50,492 nucleotides of DNA, from contig CATZDY010000005.1 of the NCBI GenBank assembly GCA_958417755.1, forward strand, positions 1 through 50,492. Direction: 5' to 3'. Below, piece by piece: positions 24,838 to 33,262 of the stretch. Under the pieces are notes generated by a model. That model made no database searches. It had not been told where the DNA came from and was given only the letters and a program-made list of their open reading frames with translations. Made by a program: the position numbers and the translations under genes. This DNA comes from an uncultured Peptococcaceae bacterium. GTDB lineage: Bacteria > Bacillota > Desulfotomaculia > Desulfotomaculales > Desulfocucumaceae. How positions within the stretch are numbered: the first letter of the stretch is position 1; each line of letters starts with the position of its first letter.

Positions 24838-27739
24838 GGGAGTTCCCTCCTTTCAGATGGTAGGCAAGGCGCAAAAATTCTTCTTCCTTCATGGGTTTGG
24901 CAAATAGATAGCCTTGTCCTAATACACATCCCATTTCCTGTAGCATAATGGCTTGTTCTTGGGTTTCCACCCCTTCACACAGGGGGGTAATGCCTAAATC
25001 CTTGGTCATCTTAATCATATGAACCAAAATGGCTTTGGTTTTTTGGGATAGTTGTAATTCTGTCAGAAAAACCCTGTCAATTTTGAGCACATCAATGGGA
25101 ATTTCCCGCAGCAGGTTTAAGGAGGAGTACCCGCTCCCAAAATCGTCTAATGAAAGCCTGAGTCCCATGGCCCGCACTTGTTGCAAAATATCGATGATGG
25201 ATTCATTTTCCATAAAAATGGATTCCGTTAATTCTAACTCAATGCTATGAACTGGTAAAGTATAATGGGCCAATATTTCCCGTAATTTATCTAAGTATTG
25301 GGGATCATTGATATGAATACGGGATTGGTTCACTGAAACCGGCAAAAGGGGCACACCCTGTTGGGCCAAATCTTGCATGGTGGTACAAATGTGTTCCAAA
25401 ACATAGAAATCAAGATGCACAATAAAACCGTTTTTCTCAAAAATAGGGATAAAGGCATTGGGAGCTAAAAAGCCTAATTCCGGCGAATCCCAGCGTACCA
25501 AAGCCTCAGCCCCCACAATGGTCTTGGTTTGCATGTTGTATTTGGGTTGGTAGTATACCTGAAATTCTTGGTTTTCCAAGGCTTTTTCCATATGAGCTTC
25601 GATTTCCCGCTCAATCTTCATCTGTTGGCTAAGGCTTTCATTGAAAAAGAGCACAGTTTGTCCTATTTCCTTGGCCTTTTTGCGGGCAATATCCGCTTGA
25701 TCAAAATTCTCTGAAAGGCTTAAGGATTTATCCAGCTGGCAAATTCCTGCGGCAAAATGAAGCTTGGTGGAAACATCTCCTCTTTGATAATCCCGCATAG
25801 CCCAGAGGATTTGCTCCACCAAGGCGCGAATTTCCTGGGGTTCCCAATGCCTTAATGGCAACAACAGCACAAAGTGGTCTGTGGTGTTGCGGATAACAGT
25901 GGTACCCTTAGGGGTATTGTGTTTCAATTCATTGGCCACAAAAAGGAGAATATGATCCCCCTTGGGCATGCCATAGCTGTTGTTGATTTGTTTCATTTTT
26001 TTAATATCCAAGGACACCACAGTGGTATATTTGCCCCGGGCTAGGATCCACTTGCCCTTGTCCAAAAGATAATTGCCATTTTTGCAATGAGTGAGCTTGT
26101 CGTAGTACGCACTGCGGTACAGCTTATATTGAAACCAAAACAAAACCATAAGGGCTCCCAAAAGGATGAATCCCAAGAAAAACTGAATGCGTTGGTGATA
26201 GAGTTTGTAAAAATGCTGGAATCCCATAGGAGCAATCTGGTTTTGGGCCACACAGGTATTGTATTCTGCTGCTGAAACTGCCTGGATGGCTTTGTTCAAC
26301 ACTGGGAGCAACAGGGGCGGGCATTGGCTGGAAATAGCCATGGAGATATCCGCTTTATAGCGCCCCGAGGAAACTGGTCCCACATCAGCATATTGGTTTT
26401 CCAACAGCATGTCTGTGATGAAATTGCTGTCTTGCAGGGTAAAATCCGCCACTCCGTCCTGTACAGCTTGGATACAAGCTTCGGTGCTGGGGTAATACCG
26501 AAGATTCCAATTGGGATACCATTCCTTGACATAATAAGCAATGGCGCTATAGGCAATATTAAGGGCAATGGTTTGAATCTCTGTTTCTGAAACCACTGTC
26601 CCGTATTGGCCAATCATGACCATATAGCTCTCCCCGTAGGGAGTTGTGAGCCTTAGATTTTTTTCCTGGGCCAAATTGGTGACATTGTAAGTGCTGAGCA
26701 ATACATCTGCCTTTCCTTCACTCACAGCCTCCATGGCTTGGGCATAGGAAGGAATATATTGGTAAGTAAAAGTCAAACCACTTTTGTCTGCCACATACTG
26801 CAAAAAATCTACATATACCCCGCGGTATGTTTTGTTGACATCATCATAGTATTCCAATGGTTGATTGTCTGGAGCGCAAACCACCCGAATGGGGGAAGCT
26901 GTTTGTATAAAAGCCGCTTCTTCCCGGGTAAAGGCAAAGGCTAAGCTGTTGCTATTGACATAGTAGCGTTCTTCCAAAGTGCCTAGAAAATAGGGTTTAG
27001 CTGTTAGCAATTTTTCTTGGGCTTGATTGATGGTGTCCATCAAATCCTTTTGCGAAGCAGCGGTGGTGAGATGAACTGGAAAATTCCCCAGCCTGGCCAC
27101 CACTTTGTGTAGCTGAGAGTTGTAAATATTGGAAACTGCCGCGTCAATTTCTTTGTTTTTTAAGGCACGACTCAATTGATTGCTATTGGCATAATAAACT
27201 GCTTGATAGGTAAAATCATGTTCAGCTGCATATTGTTGAAACCTGTCAGGACTGATGCTATTTGTCAAAAAGCCCACCCGCAAGCCGTTAAAATGGGTAA
27301 AATCTTCATAATATACATTGTGGTTGTCATCCGCCACATAGAGCACTTGTTGCATCAAAGCAATGTTTGCCTCTGAGTCTAAAAATATACCCGGCGTAAA
27401 GGGGGATTCTTGTTTACTGGCTGAATAGGTGAGGTCCAATTCCCCGGTAAGCAGCATATGATGTAGCTTCCCGGGTGTTCCAAAAACATATTCAAATTGG
27501 AAAGGCGTTCCTTGCACATACTGATTCAAGGTTTTTAGATAATCAATCAAATAGCCTTGGGGAACTCGGTTGGCGTTCATGCTATATAGCTCTTCCCGGT
27601 CATACAGTCCCACCCGCAGTGTCCGGGTATCCCCAAAAGCCGGGGAAGCTGACAAAAGGAGCCAGACCATAAGCCCTGAGAGCAAACCCATGATAAGGCG
27701 TATTGGTTTGTGATGTAAGGAAAATATCCTGGCCTGCAT
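24824..27739 (-). CDS. double SBP_bac_3 - GGDEF - EAL membrane protein
   Basis: A sensor of 971 residues. A signal peptide (about 1-35) is followed by two SBP_bac_3 solute-binding domains (about 38-275 and 285-500), one transmembrane helix (about 522-545), a GGDEF domain and an EAL domain. GGDEF is degraded to TTDHF, so it should not make cyclic-di-GMP. The EAL domain is complete: EALVRW, SVNQSR, ELTES, LDDFGSGYSS, KIDRVF and CEGVE, consistent with an active cyclic-di-GMP phosphodiesterase. The external half has the same plan as that of the hybrid kinase at 1747, so both probably sense amino-acid-like ligands. The start at 27739 is supported by AAAAGGAG eight bases upstream. The downstream lipoprotein gene overlaps it, suggesting a joint ligand-sensing role. 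Confidence 0.92.
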   Translation of the reverse strand: MQARIFSLHHKPIRLIMGLLSGLMVWLLLSASPAFGDTRTLRVGLYDREELYSMNANRVPQGYLIDYLKTLNQYVQGTPFQFEYVFGTPGKLHHMLLTGELDLTYSASKQESPFTPGIFLDSEANIALMQQVLYVADDNHNVYYEDFTHFNGLRVGFLTNSISPDRFQQYAAEHDFTYQAVYYANSNQLSRALKNKEIDAAVSNIYNSQLHKVVARLGNFPVHLTTAASQKDLMDTINQAQEKLLTAKPYFLGTLEERYYVNSNSLAFAFTREEAAFIQTASPIRVVCAPDNQPLEYYDDVNKTYRGVYVDFLQYVADKSGLTFTYQYIPSYAQAMEAVSEGKADVLLSTYNVTNLAQEKNLRLTTPYGESYMVMIGQYGTVVSETEIQTIALNIAYSAIAYYVKEWYPNWNLRYYPSTEACIQAVQDGVADFTLQDSNFITDMLLENQYADVGPVSSGRYKADISMAISSQCPPLLLPVLNKAIQAVSAAEYNTCVAQNQIAPMGFQHFYKLYHQRIQFFLGFILLGALMVLFWFQYKLYRSAYYDKLTHCKNGNYLLDKGKWILARGKYTTVVSLDIKKMKQINNSYGMPKGDHILLFVANELKHNTPKGTTVIRNTTDHFVLLLPLRHWEPQEIRALVEQILWAMRDYQRGDVSTKLHFAAGICQLDKSLSLSENFDQADIARKKAKEIGQTVLFFNESLSQQMKIEREIEAHMEKALENQEFQVYYQPKYNMQTKTIVGAEALVRWDSPELGFLAPNAFIPIFEKNGFIVHLDFYVLEHICTTMQDLAQQGVPLLPVSVNQSRIHINDPQYLDKLREILAHYTLPVHSIELELTESIFMENESIIDILQQVRAMGLRLSLDDFGSGYSSLNLLREIPIDVLKIDRVFLTELQLSQKTKAILVHMIKMTKDLGITPLCEGVETQEQAIMLQEMGCVLGQGYLFAKPMKEEEFLRLAYHLKGGNSHTSI

Positions 27740-28223
27740 AAAGGAGACTCCTTTTGTCCTTTTTGAGGATGGCAAAGCAATGATTCCCTCTGGTTTGCCA
27801 CAACAAGTTGAAGTATGATGGGCGCTCTAAGGGTTCCAGAAAATTGTGAACCTTTGGCAGGAAGATGGAACCTCTTACGCGTATGCTGCAAGATTTGCTT
27901 GCTTGGACACTGTGCTAGGATATCTTCTGCTGATAAGTTTGTTCCAAAGGCAAAAATAACCTATAGGATATTTACAGAGTGAGTTGATAAAATCCTGCAA
28001 AAAAGCCCTTTATTTTTGTATATTTGTCAAACAGTGTTGTATTTTAAAAAAACACAGGGCAAATAGGCTTAGGGGATATTGAACAGCGTCCCAATAATGG
28101 GGACGCCTTATGGAAAAGAGTGTTTGGGTATAGATGAAAGGCCTGAAAGACAGATGCTAGGAGGTACCATCTTGTTACCCATCATCTAAAACAAACCCTA
28201 TTGTAAGGTGAAAGGGGAACTCT
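27740..28223. other. intergenic region
   Basis: No gene is recognised. A 7-bp hairpin GCGTCCC / GGGACGC is at 28086-28106. The promoter of the EAL-lipoprotein operon (minus strand) must lie here. Confidence 0.4.
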
Positions 28224-28990
28224 TTAGGGCTGTTTGTCCCACTTGCTGAGTGCAAAGATGCTCAAAAACCCTGCCGCAAAAAGCAGGGGACACAAAGCCA
28301 GGTCCCAGCCTGTGGGCAGCCCGGGGAATATCTCCAGCATGGAACCCAATATAAAGCCCAAAATCACAAGATAGGTGACTGTGGGTTGTTTGGTCATGGC
28401 TTGTTCCAAGATTTTGCTGGACAACATGATGCCTAAAAACAGTCCCACGGCCAAGGGCAGGAGAAAGGGAATATAAAACTTAGTCAAGGCCTGGATGGTG
28501 ATATCATACATACCTAAAAGCAGCAACAGGTAGGATACGCTGATGCCTGGAAGCACCAAAGCCAATGCTGCCACAGCGCCAGCCAGAACCAATAAAAGCA
28601 CGGTGAGTCCTGTGGATTCCCCTTGCCATAACCAGGAATCCTGGGAAGCAAGGGCAGCCACAATCCCTAGGCCCAAAAGAGGATAAAAAAGGGCTTTCCA
28701 GGAAAAACGTGCTACCAGGGCTTTTGATACATCATGGGAACACTGCCAGTTACAGCGCCTAGGAAAAAATAAAGCATGGGCATTTCAAATTGTTCAATGA
28801 GATAAAGCAAGGGACGGGCAAAGAGTAGAATCCCCAGAATCCCCCCCAAGCTAAAGGTGCTAAGTAAAAAGCCTTTTGTGGTGCCTACATGAGCTGATGG
28901 AAGTGATCAGATTGTCATAGATGCCTAACAGAATGGCCATGGTTTTGCCGCTTACGCCAGGCATAGAGCCCCACCAAAGCAAATGACTGC
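28224..28990 (-). pseudogene. DUF368 membrane protein, frameshifted
   Basis: DUF368 is a polytopic membrane family with a duplicated glycine-rich half. The second half is intact in one frame (28224-28676: VLPGISVSYLLLLLGMYD, then LVILGFILGSMLEIFP). The first half is present but scattered in other frames: GSMPGVSGKTMAILLGIYDNLI near 28970, then LGGILGILLFARPLLYLIEQ and LGAVTGSVPMMYQK near 28735-28855. At least two frameshifts are needed, and the usual first membrane segment is missing at the 5' end. Homologues have been linked to undecaprenyl-phosphate recycling; here the gene is most likely dead. It ends next to the Rpn gene on the same strand. Confidence 0.75.
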
Positions 28991-29025
28991 TTTTGCGCCA
29001 ATCTTCACCCAGCAGTGCTTAAGGC

Positions 29026-29886
29026 CTAGGGCTTTTTTGCCAGTTCTGCGATTTGTTCCAAGGATAAGCCCGTGATTTGGGCAATGTCCTCCTTGTTTAA
29101 GCCCAGGCCCAACATTTTGCAGGCAATGTCCAAGGCCTTTTCTTGTTGCCCTAGTTCTCTACCTTCTTCCCGGGCTGTTTGCATTTGGGTATTATAATCC
29201 ATCAGGGCCATTTGTCTTCGCAAATAAGCTTCCCGCTTGGCGCGATCCATTTGAATGGCATTGAGCCCTTTGAAGGCCTCGGCCAATCCTTGATCTTTTT
29301 CCGACAACATTTGCAATTCCTCCTTATCCTTGGCATTGATAAAACTACCCCACCAAAGCAGGGGATCTTGGCTGTCCTTAGCATTTTCCGGCAGTTTGGG
29401 CAGTTCCAGCACATGAAATTCTAACATATCAGTGTAGAGTAAGCTGGTTTTATCTTCCCGCAAATGAAAAGTACTATGAAAATCAGGGGATTGGTCCTGG
29501 GCAAATAAAGCAAAGTCCAGGACACTAATATGAATGCATTGCTTGAATTTGCTGTAAGGATCCCCTTCTTCTCCTTGGTCGGTAAATTGCCGGCAATTGT
29601 AGTATAGGGAACGGTTGTTCCAATAACAAAAAGGCGTAAGCTGCATTTCGATATCTATTTCAGTGTCATCGTTCAGGGTGAGACGTACGTCCAAGATGCT
29701 TAATTTATCGTTTGTAAAACGTTTGGGCAAATGGGTATCCTTCATTTGCACTGTTTTCATATCCTCTAAGGGAATTTGCAATACTGCGGATAGAAAGCTT
29801 TTTAACGCTTGGGGCCGCTGCATAATTTCTTTAAAAGCAAAATCAATCTTAGCGGAAATAAACAAAGGGTGCTCTGCTGTAACCAT
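29026..29886 (-). CDS. Rpn-family PD-(D/E)XK nuclease (putative transposase-like)
   Basis: A protein of 286 residues of the Rpn/YhgA-like (PDDEXK_2) family, recombination-promoting nucleases that are DNA endonucleases and take part in phage defence in some bacteria. The start pattern ISAKIDFAFKEIM is typical. Metal-binding residues are expected in SILDVRLTLNDDTEIDIEMQ (Asp, then E-x-Q in place of E-x-K). The C-terminal 60 residues are a charged helix with the common EEGRELGQQEKALDIACKML and a short helix-turn segment. In studied Rpn genes this C-terminal part is also made separately from an internal start (RpnS) and inhibits the nuclease; the ATG at 29211 (MALMDYN) is a candidate. Upstream on the same strand lies a second copy of just this part. 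Confidence 0.85.
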   Translation of the reverse strand: MVTAEHPLFISAKIDFAFKEIMQRPQALKSFLSAVLQIPLEDMKTVQMKDTHLPKRFTNDKLSILDVRLTLNDDTEIDIEMQLTPFCYWNNRSLYYNCRQFTDQGEEGDPYSKFKQCIHISVLDFALFAQDQSPDFHSTFHLREDKTSLLYTDMLEFHVLELPKLPENAKDSQDPLLWWGSFINAKDKEELQMLSEKDQGLAEAFKGLNAIQMDRAKREAYLRRQMALMDYNTQMQTAREEGRELGQQEKALDIACKMLGLGLNKEDIAQITGLSLEQIAELAKKP

Positions 29887-29926
29887 ATAAAACTCCTATT
29901 TTTATCTTTATTATATAGGATTCACC

Positions 29927-30152
29927 CTATAAAAATCTATTAAAAAAATAAAGGGATTTGAGGGTGTCAATCTGTTCCAGGGATAAGCCCGTAACTTGGG
30001 CAATGTCCTCCTTGTTTAAGCCCAGGCTTAACATTTTGCAGGCAATGTCCAAGGCTTTTTCTTGTTGTCCTAGTTCTCTACCTTCTTCCCGGGCTGTTTG
30101 TATTTGGGTATTGTAATCCATCAGGGTCATTTATCTCCGTAGATAGGCTTTC
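29927..30152 (-). pseudogene. separate copy of the Rpn C-terminal domain
   Basis: The frame from 30130 encodes 67 residues nearly identical to residues 226-280 of the neighbouring Rpn protein (MTLMDYNTQ, EEGRELGQQEKALDIACKML, NKEDIAQVTGLSLEQI), then diverges. Homology continues upstream of the ATG for about seven codons (KKAYLRR), but a TAA replaces the CAA present in the full gene, so this is a remnant of a larger copy. The stop and the adjacent CGGAGA create a ribosome site four bases before the ATG, so a short protein could be made. It equals the RpnS-type inhibitor product of Rpn genes. It may be a decayed duplicate or a stand-alone antidote. Confidence 0.65.
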
Positions 30153-30587
30153 TTTTGAATATGGTTTATGGTTTTCCCCCCTTGTCAGTTTGTTTGGTCC
30201 TTGTTTCTTTTCCTGGTTTGCTAAGACTTATTATGTCTTGGCTTCATAAAAGAATTACATGAAAGGATGGATGATTGGTGAAAGAGCAGTCCTGAAAAAA
30301 GGAGTTTAAGCCTTTTTGTTGTTCAAGGGAAAGCCCTTATGCTTTGGCTGGTGCAGTCCCAAAATTGGTCTGAAAATTTCGAAAAACCATTTTCCAGCAC
30401 CACAATCCAAGGAGGCAGAAAAATGGTTTTTCAATGCTTTAGGTATTGGTGACTGGGAATTACAATGGAATGTTACGGTTTCAGGGATTTGTTTTTAGAT
30501 TTCGCTCGAATCTCTTTTCACTATCTCCAAAACAAAGGGGTAGGTGATAGGAATGGATGGGTTTATTGCTTTCCGGAACGCGGCGAT
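30153..30587. other. intergenic region, possible left end of the phage-like element
   Basis: No gene, tRNA or integrase is seen. It separates the Rpn remnant from the repressor module. An attachment site could lie here, but its partner is outside the window and I cannot identify it. Confidence 0.3.
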
Positions 30588-31019
30588 TTAAAGTAAATGA
30601 AATTTTAAACGAATTAAATCCACTGGTACTTCGTACAGATTGGCCAATTGTTTTTCCGTGTAATCTTGGTATTCTGCAGGCATCTTCCCGGGGATGAGCA
30701 GTTCTGCGGCAAAGGCATTGGCTTCCATTTCATAGATATTGGTTTTTAAGTACGTATATTTGCGGGAGAAAAAACAATTCACTTTGCGGTGCATCACAGC
30801 ATGTCCCAGTTCATGGGCTAAGACAAAGCGTTCTTCTTCTGGGGTTAGTTCTGCGTTTAAAAGAATGATTTTATTGCGTTTGAGCAGGAAGTAAGCGCCA
30901 GGCAGTTGGCCCAAGGGTTTTTGAATGATGGTAACCTGTAAGCAATCAGCCAGCTGGCGTAGGGTTTGGCCAGGATATTTCCTCCTAAGCCGCTGGGTAA
31001 TTGCTTTGATTTTCTGCAT
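30588..31019 (-). CDS. ImmA/IrrE-family metallopeptidase
   Basis: A protein of 143 residues with the zinc-protease motif HELGH (residues about 70-74) and the downstream glutamate region EMEANAFAAELLIP, typical of ImmA/IrrE. In ICEBs1 and related elements ImmA cleaves the XRE repressor ImmR when cells are under DNA damage or quorum signals, switching the element on. Here the gene lies 11 bases after the XRE repressor gene on the same strand, so the pair is the probable induction switch of the tail locus. The start ATG follows GGTGAGG. I see no membrane segment. Confidence 0.88.
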   Translation of the reverse strand: MQKIKAITQRLRRKYPGQTLRQLADCLQVTIIQKPLGQLPGAYFLLKRNKIILLNAELTPEEERFVLAHELGHAVMHRKVNCFFSRKYTYLKTNIYEMEANAFAAELLIPGKMPAEYQDYTEKQLANLYEVPVDLIRLKFHLL

Positions 31020-31030
31020 GGCCTCACCGC

Positions 31031-31444
31031 CTATGGTTTGTTTTTATGCGGATTGTATTTTTCCTTGTTCTTAATTTTAACAATTGTTAGCGCATTTTCC
31101 AAGGCATTTTTTAGTAATTCTTTGTCGGTTTCATCCAACTCGCCTCCGTAAAAAAGGGGACCAGATTCATTTTGGTCCAGATTATGCATAATGATTTCCA
31201 AATCCTTGGCAATGTCCTTTTGATCCTTCAAGGATAAGGAATCAGGGGTGTTGTCAGCGGTTCGTCCTAAAAGATAGTCTACGGTTACGTCAAAATAATC
31301 AGCCAGTATCCGCAGGGTTTCAAGGTTTGGTTCCAATAAGCCACGCTCATATTTGCTGACAGTTTGCTGGGAAACCCCTATCTTTTCCGCCAAATCCCCT
31401 TGGCTTAATTTATATTTTTCCCTTAACCGGGCCAGTGATTTCAT
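31031..31444 (-). CDS. XRE repressor (ImmR/CI-like)
   Basis: A protein of 137 residues. The N-terminal helix-turn-helix (residues 5-60) reads LSQGDLAEKIGVSQQTVSKYERG, the canonical phage repressor form, followed by DYFDVTVDYLLGR. The C-terminal 60 residues are acidic then Lys-rich and would dimerise and be the target of the downstream ImmA protease. The start ATG follows AAAGGAG. Its promoter has TATAAT on the minus strand (31467-31472) overlapping the shared control region, so it probably represses both itself and the rightward operon. Confidence 0.9.
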   Translation of the reverse strand: MKSLARLREKYKLSQGDLAEKIGVSQQTVSKYERGLLEPNLETLRILADYFDVTVDYLLGRTADNTPDSLSLKDQKDIAKDLEIIMHNLDQNESGPLFYGGELDETDKELLKNALENALTIVKIKNKEKYNPHKNKP

Positions 31445-31466
31445 GGGCGAACACTCCTTTGTCCTT

Positions 31467-31581
31467 ATTATACTCTTGTGTGGCGTATTTTAAACAGATA
31501 AAAAAGCGTAAAATAGGATAGTTTGGGGTTGACATACGCTTAAATAGGGTATATTATCATCATAGTGGTACGCTATTATAG
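31467..31581. promoter_or_regulatory. divergent control region with GCGTA operators
   Basis: The rightward promoter is excellent: TTGACA (31529-31534), 17 bases, TATTAT (31552-31557). The leftward promoter has TATAAT read on the minus strand at 31472-31467. Four copies of GCGTA occur: 31493 and 31506 on the plus strand, and 31535 and 31569 as TACGC. One abuts the rightward -35 and another lies just past the -10. A fifth lies inside the next gene at 31810. This is the usual layout of a phage lysis/lysogeny switch. Confidence 0.75.
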
Positions 31582-31602
31582 AGTTAAATGAGGAGGAGGT
31601 GA

Positions 31603-31842
31603 ATGGATTTGGTGCGTCAGGCATTGATAACATCCCGGGGAGAGCGTTCCCAGGTTGAAGTGGCCCAGGCTGTGGAGATCAATCAACGATATTTGTCCAA
31701 ATTGGAACTAGGGAAGGGAAATCCCAGCGCCAAGGTCATGGCTCGGTTGGCCCGATATTACCAAAAGCCAGTGGAATATTTGTTTCCTGATATATTTTTT
31801 GGTCTTGATTACGCTAAAATAGAGTACTATAAAAAAGCGTGA
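31603..31842 (+). CDS. XRE helix-turn-helix protein (Cro-like)
   Basis: A protein of 79 residues, the first gene of the rightward operon. It is almost entirely one XRE domain: RSQVEVAQAVEINQRYLSKLELGKGNPSAKVMARLARYY, ending in a short Tyr-rich tail. Its position opposite the repressor and its small size suggest a Cro-like or excision-type regulator. The ATG follows a strong AGGAGG site. A GCGTA operator-like copy lies within its 3' end. A hairpin AAAGGCCC / GGGCCTTT at 31850-31883 follows and could attenuate transcription. Confidence 0.82.
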   Translation: MDLVRQALITSRGERSQVEVAQAVEINQRYLSKLELGKGNPSAKVMARLARYYQKPVEYLFPDIFFGLDYAKIEYYKKA

Positions 31843-31940
31843 TCACAGAAAAGGCCCAATCAATTGCTAAGACAAGGGCCTTTCTGGGGGAAGAAAGCAA
31901 CACCTGGTCTTAAGGGATGAGGAGGAAAGGAGGAAAAAAC

Positions 31941-32051
31941 ATGCTTTGGTCTATCATACGCAGGGTGCAAGGCTGGCGGCAATGGCGTAAAGCTTCACCC
32001 CGGGAACAACAATGGATGTCCTATTTCCGGGCTGGCGGACGCTTCCGTTAG
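31941..32051 (+). CDS. small basic protein, 36 aa
   Basis: A short frame with a very strong ribosome site (AAAGGAGG, seven bases before ATG). The product is rich in Trp and Arg (SIIRRVQGWRQWRK at the start) and would be strongly basic and amphipathic. Similar tiny genes often follow the cro position in phage early operons. No family is recognised. Confidence 0.5.
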   Translation: MLWSIIRRVQGWRQWRKASPREQQWMSYFRAGGRFR

Positions 32052-32111
32052 AAGGAGAAGCCAACAATCAAACAAAGGGGGCCAAAGGGCCCGGGAAAGG
32101 GGCTTAACAGG

Positions 32112-32363
32112 ATGAAATTGGACAATGTTTTTTCTGCTTTAGATGCTGTGCTGGCGGAAAAAGAGGCGAAAATCAGCTGGCTGCAATGGGAGTTGAATGC
32201 TTTGCGGCAGCAGGTGGCCTCTGGGGAAGGTAAGGTCAGTAAACATGGCCAGCCCTTGTCCCCAGGGTGTGGCTCCAGGGGGGAACAGGGTCTGGCAGCG
32301 GAAAAAAAATGTGGTTTGGGTGTTGACTCAAAGCCAAAAGGGGGGGACTGGACATGTTGCTGA
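32112..32363 (+). CDS. small hypothetical protein with N-terminal coiled coil
   Basis: A frame of 83 codons, preceded by a modest GGGG-type ribosome site. Residues 1-37 form an amphipathic coiled coil (ALDAVLAEKEAKISWLQWELNALRQQVAS); the rest is Gly/Ser-rich with five cysteines and looks unstructured. Its end overlaps the start of the nuclease gene by ten bases, which suggests coupled translation. No family is recognised. Confidence 0.5.
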   Translation: MKLDNVFSALDAVLAEKEAKISWLQWELNALRQQVASGEGKVSKHGQPLSPGCGSRGEQGLAAEKKCGLGVDSKPKGGDWTCC

Positions 32364-33217
32364 CCAATGCCTTGGGTTTGCCAGCCACATTGGTGCAAAT
32401 AGGCCGGGAGAAGCAGGCTGTTACGCCTCGGGAATACAGTATTTCCTCCCTCTTCAAAGGCGTGCGCCAGGTCATCTTGGAACGACGGTATCACCAAGAA
32501 ATCACCCGGGATGTGGCAGAGATGCTGTGGTCATGGTTGGGCCGAACCATGGGGGCGTGTTTATCCTCCCATTACCAGGCCCAGGGGTTTCAGGAACAAA
32601 AGGTGCGCATACCCCTGGGAGATTATGTGCTCACTGGACGTTTGGACGGTTATCACCAGGAGGACAAAGCCATTTTACAATATAAGCTTGCCTCGGTTTG
32701 GAAAATGGTGTACGGGGATTGGGAAGAATGGCGTTGCCAGCTGTTGGTATACGGGTATGTATTGGGCAAAATGGGCTTGCCTGTGGAGCGCGGGGACATC
32801 CTGGTTTTGCTCAAAGACCACAGCAAGCGGGAAGCCCGGGGCAGGGAAGACTATCCTCCCTTGCCTGGGCAAGTGCTTTCCTTTGCCTTTGGCCCAGAAG
32901 ACTTCGCAGCCTGTGAAACTTGGCTTTTTGCCAAATTGGCAGCCATTAAAGGGGCTGAAGCGCTGGGGGATCAGGATTTGCCCCGCTGCACCCCAGGGGA
33001 GCGGTATCATGCAGAGGATAAATATGCTGTGATGAAACAAGGCCGCAAAAAGGCCTTGCGCTTGTTGGACAGCCGGGCGGAGGCAGAGGCCTGGATGGCT
33101 GCCAAAGGCGGGGATGCCATTGTTTTTCGGCCTGGAGAGGACCGAAAATGCCTTTATTATTGCCCGGTTGCAAAGTTTTGCCAATATAGGGTCCAGGATG
33201 AAGATACAACAGGATAG
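32354..33217 (+). CDS. RecB/Cas4-like Fe-S PD-(D/E)XK nuclease
   Basis: A phage-type single-strand nuclease of 287 residues. The nuclease core is visible as GRLDGY (Asp98), then ILQYK with Lys111, then the helix EEWRCQLLVYGYVL typical of RecB motif IV. The C-terminal end has C-x3-C-x5-C (Cys266, 270, 276), which with Cys212 would bind a 4Fe-4S cluster as in Cas4 and AddB. Relatives in phage early operons process DNA ends for recombination or replication. One catalytic position is odd: the acidic residue of D/E-x-K is Gln109, so activity may be reduced. It is followed immediately by the replication gene. Confidence 0.8.
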   Translation: MLLTNALGLPATLVQIGREKQAVTPREYSISSLFKGVRQVILERRYHQEITRDVAEMLWSWLGRTMGACLSSHYQAQGFQEQKVRIPLGDYVLTGRLDGYHQEDKAILQYKLASVWKMVYGDWEEWRCQLLVYGYVLGKMGLPVERGDILVLLKDHSKREARGREDYPPLPGQVLSFAFGPEDFAACETWLFAKLAAIKGAEALGDQDLPRCTPGERYHAEDKYAVMKQGRKKALRLLDSRAEAEAWMAAKGGDAIVFRPGEDRKCLYYCPVAKFCQYRVQDEDTTG

Positions 33218-33262
33218 GTGGAAATTGTGGTTTGGCTGGCATTTCTGTTTTCCAGGGGGTGG

